The position numbers were made by a program, and so were the translations under genes. The notes under the pieces were generated by a model that made no database searches, had not been told where the DNA came from, and saw only the letters and a program-made list of their open reading frames with translations. 64,000 bases of DNA from Sphingobacterium haloxyli (GTDB lineage: Bacteria > Bacteroidota > Bacteroidia > Sphingobacteriales > Sphingobacteriaceae). The first letter of the stretch is position 1; each line of letters begins with the position of its first letter. Of this stretch, positions 29,271 through 38,980 are shown in pieces. The DNA is taken from assembly GCF_002980525.1 (NCBI RefSeq), contig NZ_PVBQ01000001.1, positions 62,001 to 126,000 on the forward strand. The letters run 5' to 3'.

Positions 29271-30347
29271 CTATCTAAAAGACCGCAGCAATTCAATTGT
29301 TGCGGGATCAAAATCCGACTCGCCAAACAGAGATACGCCGGCAGCTCCATTATCTTTTGCTAACATGATGCCCTGTCGCAATTCCTCCAAATTCTTAAAA
29401 TCCGGCAGATACAAACCGGCATATAGCGGAAATTTACCATGTAGTCCCTCTACCCCTTCCGCTACCGCGGTACCGATCCAATGTACAGGTTCTTTGTAAA
29501 AACCATGATAGATCATCGGAAAGACACCCGATAGATTCCAGTTCGTCCAATCTTGACGCACGATCCTCCTAGCCAAATCCGGCGTGGGAAATACCGCTGC
29601 CGTAACAGGTTTTTTGTATTCTTTAGCTACTGCACAAATGCGGTTGACCACTTTATTGATTTGTCTATAACGAAAAGATCGCCAAGACGGGCTTTGCTCG
29701 GGCCTTTCCACCTTATCGATATCGATGCCCGTTTCCTTCAGAAACGCCTCCTTGCTATACTTACTATAACAAAAGTCATAAGCGGGCAGCTCGGTAGATT
29801 GATCCAAATCATAGTTCTCCCATAAATTAACAGGCAGTACCACATCCGGGTAGCGGATATAGTCCAGATGCAAGCCATCTACATCTTCCTTTTCCATTTG
29901 CTCCCTTGCCTTTTCCTCCAGGTATTTCGGTACATCCGGATGCGAGGGACATAAAAAACGATAATACCCAACATAGGGTGGCTGGTCCGCACAGGATTGT
30001 CCTAGTCGATTAACGGCGTAATATTCGGGATGTTTTTCCAAAAGTTCCTTTTCCCCTCGGTTCATCGTCCACATCCAACGATGGGTTTCCAGCCCGTACT
30101 CTTTCGCCAGCTGAAAATGCCGTCTGCTGTAATCTTCAAAAAATATGCCCCGAATTCCAACATCCTTATAGCTTTGGTAACGCTTTTTGAGCTGTTCTGT
30201 CGTATCACTGTCCTGCGGCCTTACCCAAAGCCAAAAGTCAAATAACAGGGAGCTACTATTGTCAGCGCTCCACAATTCAACAGGCTTTAACTGCAATGCA
30301 GCCATTCCTAAACCCGCTGTCTTAATAAAATTTCTTCTGCTATTCAT
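29271..30347 (-). CDS. GHL10-type (GH10-like) putative glycoside hydrolase
   Basis: 358 aa. Twin-arginine signal SRRNFIKTAGLG at residues 3-14 predicts Tat export. A TIM-barrel of the glycosyl-hydrolase-like 10 family follows, with IRGIFFEDYSRRHFQLAKEYG near the start and the conserved DGLHLDYIRYPD in the middle, plus GVFPMIYHGFY and FPLYAGLYLP. Family members are poorly characterised; substrates are unknown. It is the last gene of the minus-strand GH92-GH3-CBM9 operon; its ATG overlaps the upstream stop by eight bases. Confidence 0.85.
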   Translation of the reverse strand: MNSRRNFIKTAGLGMAALQLKPVELWSADNSSSLLFDFWLWVRPQDSDTTEQLKKRYQSYKDVGIRGIFFEDYSRRHFQLAKEYGLETHRWMWTMNRGEKELLEKHPEYYAVNRLGQSCADQPPYVGYYRFLCPSHPDVPKYLEEKAREQMEKEDVDGLHLDYIRYPDVVLPVNLWENYDLDQSTELPAYDFCYSKYSKEAFLKETGIDIDKVERPEQSPSWRSFRYRQINKVVNRICAVAKEYKKPVTAAVFPTPDLARRIVRQDWTNWNLSGVFPMIYHGFYKEPVHWIGTAVAEGVEGLHGKFPLYAGLYLPDFKNLEELRQGIMLAKDNGAAGVSLFGESDFDPATIELLRSFR

Positions 30348-31440
30348 AGTTAATAGTGTAATGTCCGAAATTATCCAATGTCACCGTAAGACGATGCTTT
30401 AAGTCCTTTACTTCTACAACATATCCTGCTTCACGACGGTTAGAAAATATTTCATAAATCAAATCTGTCCGATCCATATCCAGCAGACGTTGATACCCCT
30501 TGAGTTCCGTAATACCAGCAGCAAAATGTTTATGCTCTTGTTTGTACAACTGCTGCAGATAAAAAATATTCCACACAGCTTTTTCTGCGTCATAGGATCG
30601 GGGGAATGCAACTTCCGTATCAGAAGAATCAATAAACTTCAGATATCCCCACCTTTCCGGATAATGCATATTGATAATCCCAATTGGTGACCATACCCAA
30701 TTATCTTCTGGCATAAGTTTGTTGTTTTTGGTCTTTCTGGAATACGCACCGTCGTTAAGCTCGTGTTGCCATTGCACGCGCGAAAAATTAATCCTCCAAT
30801 AATCACCGAGCTTCGGAATAGCTTTTCTGCTGAAAGTTGTTAAGGAATTAAAAGGAATTGCCATTTCAATAGACCAATATTGATCCGTATCGTCTGGATC
30901 GTTTAATGTTCCTTCTACATGAACGGCCGATTTCAGGTTTTTGACATCCCAGTGCATCAAAGCGTCACCTCCAAAACGATACGGTTTGGGCATGACCAAG
31001 TCCAGAATCGTGTTCAACGGATTAACTTCTATTTCGTAATAAAAAGACGGTTGTTCGAAGGGCTTTATGAAGATTTCAAAATCGTTATCATGGTAGATAA
31101 TGGTATCGCGTTTGGTCAAGTATCCCCAAACATGAGGCTCTTCCATTCTTGCATAGATAAATAGATGCGTGTCGTCCCACAACATTTTGACTTTTGTCGT
31201 ATAGACCGGAACCGCCTTTGCATCACCTTCGATATCGACAAACGCTTCCGTCCACGGAGCCAGAGCCCAGGCCTTTTCATCATCCTTGCCATCTATTGCA
31301 ATGGGCATATTAGTCTTCATCACCCCGTAGCGTCGTGGCGAAGCTTGCATATTTTCAACTTGAGCTAGATTTGTCTGTGCATGTAACCCTGATACCGTTA
31401 ACAAAATGGAAATACTACTGAATAACCCGAGTAACCACAT
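30340..31440 (-). CDS. secreted CBM9-like carbohydrate-binding protein
   Basis: 366 aa with a signal peptide (ends LHAQT). Residues about 40-230 match the carbohydrate-binding family 9-like domain: MPIAIDGKDDEKAWALAPWTE, MLWDDTHLFIYARMEEPHVWG, HDNDFEIFIKP and YYEIEVNPLNTILDL. The C-terminal part is unassigned. It probably binds glycans in the periplasm or at the cell surface. It is linked to the GH3 gene (4 bp gap) and overlaps the GHL10 gene, so it is a firm operon member. Confidence 0.9.
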   Translation of the reverse strand: MWLLGLFSSISILLTVSGLHAQTNLAQVENMQASPRRYGVMKTNMPIAIDGKDDEKAWALAPWTEAFVDIEGDAKAVPVYTTKVKMLWDDTHLFIYARMEEPHVWGYLTKRDTIIYHDNDFEIFIKPFEQPSFYYEIEVNPLNTILDLVMPKPYRFGGDALMHWDVKNLKSAVHVEGTLNDPDDTDQYWSIEMAIPFNSLTTFSRKAIPKLGDYWRINFSRVQWQHELNDGAYSRKTKNNKLMPEDNWVWSPIGIINMHYPERWGYLKFIDSSDTEVAFPRSYDAEKAVWNIFYLQQLYKQEHKHFAAGITELKGYQRLLDMDRTDLIYEIFSNRREAGYVVEVKDLKHRLTVTLDNFGHYTINYE

Positions 31441-31444
31441 AGCC

Positions 31445-33817
31445 TTAAAATTTATAATCCTTTTCCAACTCGAACCTCTCCATCAACAGCGTATTATCCG
31501 AGGATGGTCCGACAAGTACCTTAAACCTTCCCTTCTCCGTTTTCCATTTCCGGTCAGCTCCCCACAACTTCAGATCCGCCTTCGTCAGTTCAAAAATAAA
31601 TGGCTGGGTTTCTCCCCTTTTTATCGACTGACGAGAAAAACCTTTCAGTTGTTTGACAGGCGTAACCACACTGCTTACCTCATCGACTATATAGAGTTGC
31701 GCCACTTCCTCTCCGTCGCGATCCCCGACATTCTTCACATCGAATCGGATAGAACATGTAAAGTCATCATCCCCTTCTTTGATCTCCACCTGTAGGTTAT
31801 CGTAGGCAAACTCAGTATAGCTTAAACCGTATCCAAAAGCATATAACGGTTTTGCATCGATCTCCACATAATCGTGGTGCTTTGGTTTCAGCTGATTGTA
31901 ATATACGGGCAGCTGCCCAACAGAACGCGCAACCGAAACCGGCAACCTGCCTGCCGGATTATAGTCGCCAAACAGCACATCTGCAATGGCCATTCCCCCC
32001 TCCTGTCCCGGATACCAAGCGTTGATAATCGCGGGAACATGTTCTGCTGCCCAATTCAGGTTCAAAGGCCTTCCCATGATAGTCACTAAAACAACTGGTT
32101 TACCCGTAACCACGATGGCCTGCAGCAAAGGTAACTGATCTCCAAGTAAATCCAGTGTCGCCCGGTCAAACCCCTCCCCACTTTCCATATCACTGACAGA
32201 CGGTGCCGCACTTTCGACGTGAGCGGCTCCCGTGGCCTGATAAGAAGTTTTAAAATCCCGCGCGCTCGAACCACCCAATACCACAACCGCAACATCAGCC
32301 GAATTTACAGCCTTTACAGCAGAAGCGATATCCGTAGCACTCGTATCGCGAATAGCGCAGCCTTTAACGTAATCTACATAGGTATTTTTAGACACCGCAG
32401 CACGCACACCTTCCAATACCGTTTTTATCTTTTCCGTTGCCTGCGGCGCCGTGTAGTCGCCTAGTTGGTTATATATATTATCGGCATTGGGTCCGATTAC
32501 CGCGACCCGATCCAAGGACTTGCTCAGTGGTAAAAGATTAGATTCATTCTTTAACAAGACAATAGCCTCCCGGGCAACCTCTCTCGCTATAGCGATGTGT
32601 TCCGAAGTGCCCACCTTCTGTTTCACTAGATTTTCATCTACATAGGGCTTTTCAAAAAGACCCAAAGCAAATTTCTGGTATAACAAACGCGAAACGGCTT
32701 TATCCACGTCCTGTATATCGACCTGTCCTGATTTCACCGCTTCCAATAGGTTCATTCCGAAACCCGAACCACTCAAATCCACGTCCAACCCGGCTTCTAT
32801 GCTTTGTTTTGCCGCGTCAACCGCATCCCCTGCGGTGGCATGGCTACCGGTCAGACCGGAAATACTCAGCAGATCCGATACCACGAATCCTTTAAAGCCC
32901 CATTGCTTCCTCAGAATTTCATCTAACAACCAAGGATTCGAAGAACAAGGGACTCCGTCAATCGAATTATAAGCTGTCATTACAGATCCCGCACCGGCTT
33001 TTACCGCCTGTTCAAATGGAGGTAAAAAGCTCTGAAGCAAAGCCCTTTCGCCGACACTTACACTACCTCCATTATGACCACCCTCCGGAACACCATAAGC
33101 GACAAAGTGTTTCAGCGTAGCTATTATTTTATCCTCGTCTCCTGCGATCTCGCCTTGGAATCCCTTTACCATAGCTTTCCCCATCTGCCCAACCAGATAA
33201 GGATCCTCACCATAAGACTCTTCCGTTCGCGACCAACGCGGGTCTTGCGCCAAATCCAGCACAGGCCCATAACCATTCTTTCCTCCAACTGCATAAGTCT
33301 CCCGTGCAATAACCGATGCCATTCGTTCAATTAGCCGCGGGTTCCACGTGCTTGCTTGTCCGATCGCCGTAGGAAACACCGTAGCACCGATGGCCATGTG
33401 ACCGTGCGGGGCTTCTTCCGATAAAAGTAACGGAATTCCCAGGCGCGTACTATCTACCATATAGCGCTGTATCGCATTCGTCGCTTTCGCGGCCTCCTCT
33501 GGATTTAATCCATTTTCCAACGTTTTTTGTGTCCACGGGTCGGCGCGCAAAGTAGCCCAAAGGAGTCCGATGTGCTGTTTTTTAACTGCGTCTTTTAATT
33601 TATCGCTAACACGTATGCCTGCCTCATCTTTCTCATACATCTCCCAGCCCAGTAGCTTCGAAAGCTGTCCTACTTTTTCTTCCAACGTCATCCGTCCTAT
33701 TAGATCCTGAACCCGGTCTTCGATAGGCAATTGACTATTTTTGTAGGGTAAAACCTGCGCTTGGAGCCCGCCTCCAACGCACAATAATCCACCTAATATT
33801 ATGTATTTTAATTTCAT
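31445..33817 (-). CDS. GH3 beta-glycosidase
   Basis: 790 aa, secreted (signal ends GLQAQV). N-terminal GH3 barrel with YGEDPYLVGQMGKAMVKGFQG and the nucleophile motif GFVVSDLLSISGL (Asp near residue 310). The second domain begins around EAIVLLKNESNLLPLS and includes GGSSARDFKTSYQ, followed by a fibronectin-III-like C-terminal domain (VKNVGDRDGEEVAQLYI). It is probably a beta-glucosidase or beta-xylosidase; the exact sugar cannot be read from sequence. It lies between GH92 and the CBM9-like gene. Confidence 0.96.
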   Translation of the reverse strand: MKLKYIILGGLLCVGGGLQAQVLPYKNSQLPIEDRVQDLIGRMTLEEKVGQLSKLLGWEMYEKDEAGIRVSDKLKDAVKKQHIGLLWATLRADPWTQKTLENGLNPEEAAKATNAIQRYMVDSTRLGIPLLLSEEAPHGHMAIGATVFPTAIGQASTWNPRLIERMASVIARETYAVGGKNGYGPVLDLAQDPRWSRTEESYGEDPYLVGQMGKAMVKGFQGEIAGDEDKIIATLKHFVAYGVPEGGHNGGSVSVGERALLQSFLPPFEQAVKAGAGSVMTAYNSIDGVPCSSNPWLLDEILRKQWGFKGFVVSDLLSISGLTGSHATAGDAVDAAKQSIEAGLDVDLSGSGFGMNLLEAVKSGQVDIQDVDKAVSRLLYQKFALGLFEKPYVDENLVKQKVGTSEHIAIAREVAREAIVLLKNESNLLPLSKSLDRVAVIGPNADNIYNQLGDYTAPQATEKIKTVLEGVRAAVSKNTYVDYVKGCAIRDTSATDIASAVKAVNSADVAVVVLGGSSARDFKTSYQATGAAHVESAAPSVSDMESGEGFDRATLDLLGDQLPLLQAIVVTGKPVVLVTIMGRPLNLNWAAEHVPAIINAWYPGQEGGMAIADVLFGDYNPAGRLPVSVARSVGQLPVYYNQLKPKHHDYVEIDAKPLYAFGYGLSYTEFAYDNLQVEIKEGDDDFTCSIRFDVKNVGDRDGEEVAQLYIVDEVSSVVTPVKQLKGFSRQSIKRGETQPFIFELTKADLKLWGADRKWKTEKGRFKVLVGPSSDNTLLMERFELEKDYKF

Positions 33818-33839
33818 CCGTCTAATTTAAAACTTCCTC

Positions 33840-36128
33840 CTAACGAGCAGACTTCGGCCTGCTTTCTGCTGTCACACCAAAAGTGGTCGAAGGCGCATTT
33901 CCCATATCGAACTCAAGCTTGCCACCTTTCATTAAGTCTTCGTATGATATGTAGGATTTTGTATATGGTTCCCCATTAAGCCGAACCTCCTGGATATATT
34001 TATTTTCTTTACTATTGCTATGCGCTACAAGTTCCAAGGTTTTTCCTTCACCCAAGGCAACCGTTGCTTTATCAAACAACGGGCTTCCAAAAATAAAAGG
34101 GCCTCCAGCCGGCGATACCTGATAAAATCCTAGCGACGATAGCACATACCAGGCTGACATCTGCCCTACGTCTTCATTACCGGAAAGGCCGTCTACTTGA
34201 TCTGTATACATCGTTGCTAAGGTTTCCCGAACACGCTCCGCAGCCTTCCAAGGTTGGCCTGCATATGGATACATATAAATCACATGGTGGCTTGGTTCAT
34301 TTCCATGGGCATATTGACCGATCAATCCGCTGATGTCCGGCGAGGCGTCTTCCCCCAAATCCCCTTCCACTACAAACAAAGAGTCCAACTTCGCGATGAA
34401 CCTATCCTCTCCGCCGAAAAGATCCATAAATCCATTGACGTTATGTGGTACCAGCCAAGTATACTGCCAAGCATTGCCCTCGGTGTAATCGTTGGCCAAA
34501 TGTGCAGAATGAAAGGGGTCAAACGTGCCTGGCCTAAAATTCCCCTCCGAGTCTACACCACGCAAGAACTGCAAATCTGGGTCAAAGTAATGGTGAAAGG
34601 CGTCGCTGCGCTTTATAAAATAATCATAATCCTCCTGCTCCCCCCGTAATTTAGCCACTTGAGCCAAACTCCAGTCTGCAATAGCAAATTCCAATCCCTT
34701 AGCCACCGATTCCACTTCTTCTTTATCGTAAGGGACATATCCATATTGCTTATGCCAGTTAAGTCCTCGATCGTCCTTCATGGCTGAAACTTTCATTGCC
34801 TCGTATGCGAGATCCTTGTCAAATCCTTCTACCCCTTTCAGGTAAGCATCCGCTACGACAATAATTCCCGGATTACCAACCATACAATCCGTCTCATTTC
34901 CTACCAAATGCCAAACAGGAAGCTTGCCCTGCTCCTGGTAGATACGAAGCATGGAATTCACCATGTCCGGTACACGGTCCCGATGGATAATGCTCATTAA
35001 TGGATGTGCTGCTCTATAGGTATCCCAAAGGGAGAAGGTCGTATAATTTTCGCCTGTCGCCAACTTATGTGGTTTAAAATCGCTTCCCATATATTCGCCA
35101 TTCACATCACTAAATACCGAAGGCGCGATCATCGTATGATAAAGCGCCGTATAAAAGATTTTGCGCGCAACGGTGTCTTTCGTTTCAATTTTTACTTTCT
35201 GCAGCTGTTCATTCCAAGCCGCATCTGCCGCTTCTCTCGTTGCAGCGAAGTCCCAACCAGGAAGTTCTTCTTGCAAATTCAGTTTGGCGTTCGCTATACT
35301 CACTGGCGACAACGCTACTTTCACCATCACCTCTTGAAATTCTTCTACTTCCCCAAAACCAAGCTCCGCATATGCACGGGAAGCCGTAATGCTATTTCCT
35401 TCCTGGATAGCCGTACTGTCAGCTAATCGCGTACTAACAATCGGTTGCGAAAAGGTCGCCGTAAAGTAAATCTTTTGGTTTTTAGCCCAGCCCTTTGAAT
35501 ATCGATAGCCGGAAACGACGGTATCATTCTCTATGGTTATCTGGCCTTCTTTCTCGCCTTCCCAACCTATACCCGCATCGAGATTCATCAATACTTTTGG
35601 TGTTTCATCCTTTTTATAGCTGTATTTGTGAAAGCCTACACGCGAGGTGGCCGTCAGTTCTACATCGACATCGAAGCGATCCAGATGCACAGCATAATAA
35701 CCCGGTCTGACGCGTTCGGTGTCTCGATTAAATAGTGAATAAGCTCCGGTCTGCTCATCACCATGCTCTCCGCGGTCAAACCGGATATCACCGGTAAACG
35801 GCAATAACACAATATCACCCAAATCACCAATCCCCGTACCACTCAAATGTTGATGCGCAAATCCGATAATCGTCGAATCAGAAATATGATAGCCCGAGAC
35901 CCAGTCCCAACCAGTCGAAAGGTTAGACGGTCCGAGCTGAACCGCTCCATAAGGAACATTTGCACCCAGGAAGACATGTCCATGTCCACCGGTACCGATA
36001 TAAGGATCGACGTGCGCTGTTAGTGAACCCGATTTTTGATATTCCGAACCTGTACCACATGATCCCAAAGTCTGGAGTATCCCTCCAAGAAAAGCTAGTT
36101 TCGCTACAATATTGTTAAAATTCATCAT
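33840..36128 (-). CDS. GH92 alpha-mannosidase family lipoprotein
   Basis: 762 aa from the first of two ATGs at 36128/36125; an ATG at 36179 adds 17 residues before the signal and is disfavoured. Signal with lipobox LGSC (C24). GH92 signatures: VDPYIGTGGHGHVFLGANVPYG at the start, GFAHQHLSGTG, and the catalytic-region motifs GNEPSHHVIYMYPYAG and GNEDVGQMSAWYVLSSLGFY. GH92 enzymes are calcium-dependent inverting exo-alpha-mannosidases, acting for example on N-glycans. It is the first gene of the four-gene minus-strand operon and is divergent from the GH29-lactamase fusion. Confidence 0.95.
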   Translation of the reverse strand: MMNFNNIVAKLAFLGGILQTLGSCGTGSEYQKSGSLTAHVDPYIGTGGHGHVFLGANVPYGAVQLGPSNLSTGWDWVSGYHISDSTIIGFAHQHLSGTGIGDLGDIVLLPFTGDIRFDRGEHGDEQTGAYSLFNRDTERVRPGYYAVHLDRFDVDVELTATSRVGFHKYSYKKDETPKVLMNLDAGIGWEGEKEGQITIENDTVVSGYRYSKGWAKNQKIYFTATFSQPIVSTRLADSTAIQEGNSITASRAYAELGFGEVEEFQEVMVKVALSPVSIANAKLNLQEELPGWDFAATREAADAAWNEQLQKVKIETKDTVARKIFYTALYHTMIAPSVFSDVNGEYMGSDFKPHKLATGENYTTFSLWDTYRAAHPLMSIIHRDRVPDMVNSMLRIYQEQGKLPVWHLVGNETDCMVGNPGIIVVADAYLKGVEGFDKDLAYEAMKVSAMKDDRGLNWHKQYGYVPYDKEEVESVAKGLEFAIADWSLAQVAKLRGEQEDYDYFIKRSDAFHHYFDPDLQFLRGVDSEGNFRPGTFDPFHSAHLANDYTEGNAWQYTWLVPHNVNGFMDLFGGEDRFIAKLDSLFVVEGDLGEDASPDISGLIGQYAHGNEPSHHVIYMYPYAGQPWKAAERVRETLATMYTDQVDGLSGNEDVGQMSAWYVLSSLGFYQVSPAGGPFIFGSPLFDKATVALGEGKTLELVAHSNSKENKYIQEVRLNGEPYTKSYISYEDLMKGGKLEFDMGNAPSTTFGVTAESRPKSAR

Positions 36129-36243
36129 CTTTAATTTTGCCACAGCCCGAAGCATTCTGCGAATTACATCATACATCACTGTTTGGTTCCCTAAAATAAG
36201 GTTTTAGCAGACAACAAAAGCAACTATACGCACTTTTTTACAA

Positions 36244-36283
36244 GTTAAGGGAGGGTTTATGCAATTGTATCGTCCCATATTTG
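36244..36283 (+). promoter_or_regulatory. repeat-core relative and weak promoter upstream of the fucosidase/lactamase fusion
   Basis: On the minus strand 36244-36270 reads ATACAATTGCATAAACCCTCC then CTTAAC, nearly identical to the core of the modular repeats at 29058 and 44583, but without the flanking hairpins. CATATTTG at 36276-36283 is one base off the -7 box TAnnTTTG, 28 bp before the ATG at 36312, so the core would overlap the -33 region. The promoter reading is weak. Confidence 0.4.
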
Positions 36284-36311
36284 CTATTTTAGAGGTATTA
36301 AATTTCTAAAT

Positions 36312-38786
36312 ATGTTTCAACAAAGGAAGCTTAAAAGCTATTTCGCTATCATTATATTGTATTTTTTAAGTATTTCCGCTACACAGGCGCAGTCTTCCCG
36401 CACTGAATGGTTCGAAGACGCACGTTACGGCATGTTCATCCATTGGGGACTGTATAGCGCTGCCGAGGGAATGTGGAAAGGAGAACCGCTGCGGTATGCC
36501 AACAATTACGCAGAATGGATCCGATACCGTAACCGTATCTCCAAAGAAGAATACGGCGAGCTGGCCAAACGCTTTGTTTGGGATAAGATTGACCCTGAAG
36601 ACTGGGTCTTGCTGGCTAAGGAATCGGGCATGAAATATATCATCATTACCGCAAAACATCACGACGGTGTCGCCTTATGGAACACGAAAGTAGGGAATTA
36701 TTCCCTATCCAAATTATCTGGTGCAAATAGGGACGTCATCAAGGAAATTGCCGACGCATGCCGTAAGCATGATATGAAACTTGGTTTCTATTATTCGCAT
36801 TGGATCGATTGGGAACACCCTTATGCCTGGGATCACAACCAAGAACTGACTGGGCACGTCACGGACGAACAATTCAACCAGTATTGGCAGGAAAAGGCGA
36901 TTCCGCAGATGCGAGAACTGCTGACTAATTACGGCGATATCGCTATCATGTGGTTCGATATGTGGATTCCCTATGAAAAGACAATATTTAAACGCGAACA
37001 ACTGGAACAAGCGGTAGCGCTGATCCGCGAATTGCAGCCCAATTGTTTGATAAATTCCCGATTGGGATTGCCAACGGATGCCAACTATGTAGACTTTGAG
37101 ACTTTAGGAGACAACCAGTTCGGCACAAGCTACATCGACCACCCCTGGGAAACACCAGGCACGATAGCCCATTCGTGGGGCTACAACGGGCAAGAAAAAA
37201 ACTGGAAATCAACAGGCCAACTTTTTGAATCCCTTATCAGCAACGTCGCACTTAATGGCGGCTTTACCTTAAATATCGGACCAAGAGCCGATGGTTCGGT
37301 GCCCTATGAGAGTATCAGCCGGCTACGCGATGTCGGTAAATGGCTGAACAAATACGGTGAAGCGCTTTACAACAACACGGGACTAGATCTGCAAGTCAAT
37401 CAACACGATTGGGGCAAAATCACAAAAAGTAGAAAAAGTAATACGGTTTATCTCCATGTATTCAATTGGCCACTAGACGGAAAGCTTCGTCTATCAGGAA
37501 TAAACAGCAAACCTCAAAAAGCAGAATTGTTATCCGCCGATGGAACCCGACCCTTATCGTTCAAACAATATGGTCCCCTTACACATATACAGCTACCGCA
37601 GCAACAGAGCGATCCGTTCGTATCGGTCGTGCGCCTGACGTACGATTCCATAGAAACGGTTCCATCCATTGTTGCAGAGTCTACTTTTGGCGGTTTTGCA
37701 TTAACCGGTCGTAATGCGCAGCATAAGGAAAAGCTCCAATTAATTGAGGAAGATTATACGCGTCCGGCTTATGTACAGACAACTGGCGGGAAAATAACCT
37801 GGGAACTGTATCTTCCCGAAGCTGGCGTTTACCACATCGATCTATCGGCGCACAACCCAACCAAGAAAAATATTGTGATATCAATAGGCATATCGGGTAA
37901 CAATTTGCAGGCCGCTATTACTCCAAACGGAAAGGTCGTTGCAGAGCCCAATGAAGACAATTACACGGATGAATTCGTGGACACCCCTATTGGCGAAATT
38001 ACCGTCGAGCAAGCAGGTCGATACAAGGTCGAATTTCAAGCAAAAGAAAATCAAGAATTATGGCTAAACCGGATATGGATTGACAAGGTCGAACAAAACG
38101 CTTACCAAACGAATGCAGTCGCACAAGCAAAACCACTTGTCATTGAAAAAATTAACGACAAGCTTTATCTCTACACCACTTATCAGGAGTATGAAGGCAC
38201 AAAGGTGTCTGCGAACGCATTGTACCTTCTTACCCAAAAAGGCGCTATCCTCTTTGACACGCCTTGGGACGCTACACAATACCAACCGCTCCTAGACAGT
38301 ATCCAGGAAAAGCACGGTATGCCCGTCATTGGTGTATACGCTACCCATTGGCATGAAGATCGTGCAGGCGGTTTCGGTTATTACAACAAAGTCGGCATCC
38401 CGACTTATGCCACAACGCGTACCAATGCATTATTGCGTGCCAATGGTAAACCGCTGGCCACGCGTAAGATCGAAGAGGGAAAAACCTATTCAATAGGTGG
38501 AGAGTCTTTTGTATTCGATTTCTTCGGACCGGGACATTCCCTAGACAATGTTGTCGTCTGGTTTCCCAAATACAAGATCTTAGATGGTGGCTGTTTTATC
38601 AAGAGTGCCGACGCCAAAAAGCTCGGTTTTACGGGCGACGGCGATGTCAAGGCATGGAAACCTGCTATGGCAAGACTACTAGCCCACTATCCCGAGATCA
38701 ACTTGGTGATACCTGGCCACGACGACTGGAAAGTTTCCCAAAAGCATATTGACAACACTTTTAAGCTTTTGGACGAGGAGCGCTAA
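36312..38786 (+). CDS. fusion protein: GH29 alpha-L-fucosidase + class B1 metallo-beta-lactamase domain
   Basis: 824 aa, secreted (signal 1-27, ends TQAQ). Residues about 28-440: GH29 with RYGMFIHWGLYS, YIIITAKHHDGVALW and the nucleophile motif MWFDMW (Asp216). About 440-600: beta-sandwich region. About 605-824: a complete B1 metallo-beta-lactamase-like domain, starting VIEKINDKLYLYTTYQEYEG. It has all zinc ligands: His679, His681 and His742 (site 1) and Asp683, Cys761 and His803 (site 2), in HWHEDR, GPGHSLDN, GGCFIKS (with Lys764) and PGHDDW. The wording is closest to flavobacterial BlaB/IND-type enzymes as remembered. The frame is uninterrupted. No internal start precedes the domain, so it is made only as a fusion. 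Whether it cleaves beta-lactams or another substrate is unknown. Confidence 0.93.
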   Translation: MFQQRKLKSYFAIIILYFLSISATQAQSSRTEWFEDARYGMFIHWGLYSAAEGMWKGEPLRYANNYAEWIRYRNRISKEEYGELAKRFVWDKIDPEDWVLLAKESGMKYIIITAKHHDGVALWNTKVGNYSLSKLSGANRDVIKEIADACRKHDMKLGFYYSHWIDWEHPYAWDHNQELTGHVTDEQFNQYWQEKAIPQMRELLTNYGDIAIMWFDMWIPYEKTIFKREQLEQAVALIRELQPNCLINSRLGLPTDANYVDFETLGDNQFGTSYIDHPWETPGTIAHSWGYNGQEKNWKSTGQLFESLISNVALNGGFTLNIGPRADGSVPYESISRLRDVGKWLNKYGEALYNNTGLDLQVNQHDWGKITKSRKSNTVYLHVFNWPLDGKLRLSGINSKPQKAELLSADGTRPLSFKQYGPLTHIQLPQQQSDPFVSVVRLTYDSIETVPSIVAESTFGGFALTGRNAQHKEKLQLIEEDYTRPAYVQTTGGKITWELYLPEAGVYHIDLSAHNPTKKNIVISIGISGNNLQAAITPNGKVVAEPNEDNYTDEFVDTPIGEITVEQAGRYKVEFQAKENQELWLNRIWIDKVEQNAYQTNAVAQAKPLVIEKINDKLYLYTTYQEYEGTKVSANALYLLTQKGAILFDTPWDATQYQPLLDSIQEKHGMPVIGVYATHWHEDRAGGFGYYNKVGIPTYATTRTNALLRANGKPLATRKIEEGKTYSIGGESFVFDFFGPGHSLDNVVVWFPKYKILDGGCFIKSADAKKLGFTGDGDVKAWKPAMARLLAHYPEINLVIPGHDDWKVSQKHIDNTFKLLDEER

Positions 38787-38980
38787 AATAGGCTTTACGG
38801 ACTAGTGCTCCTTTGTCTGTCAGTCTTAAATTTGTTATCTTGCATTATTATTAAACAGCTTTAAATCTGAGAGCAATCTTATTTTTTGCAACTTTGGGAT
38901 TAAAATGTGCAGATCAAAAGAAATCCCTCGCTTAGAATACCTACAAAGTTAATAGAGACGAATCATTATTAGGTTATAAC

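Noticed and set aside
35004..35426. 140-codon plus-strand frame
   Set aside because: Antisense to the GH92 gene, basic and Cys/Phe-rich composition, no family sense.
38827..38834. TAAATTTG promoter-like box after the fusion gene on the plus strand
   Set aside because: No gene follows on that strand before the convergent gene; a small RNA cannot be supported from sequence alone.
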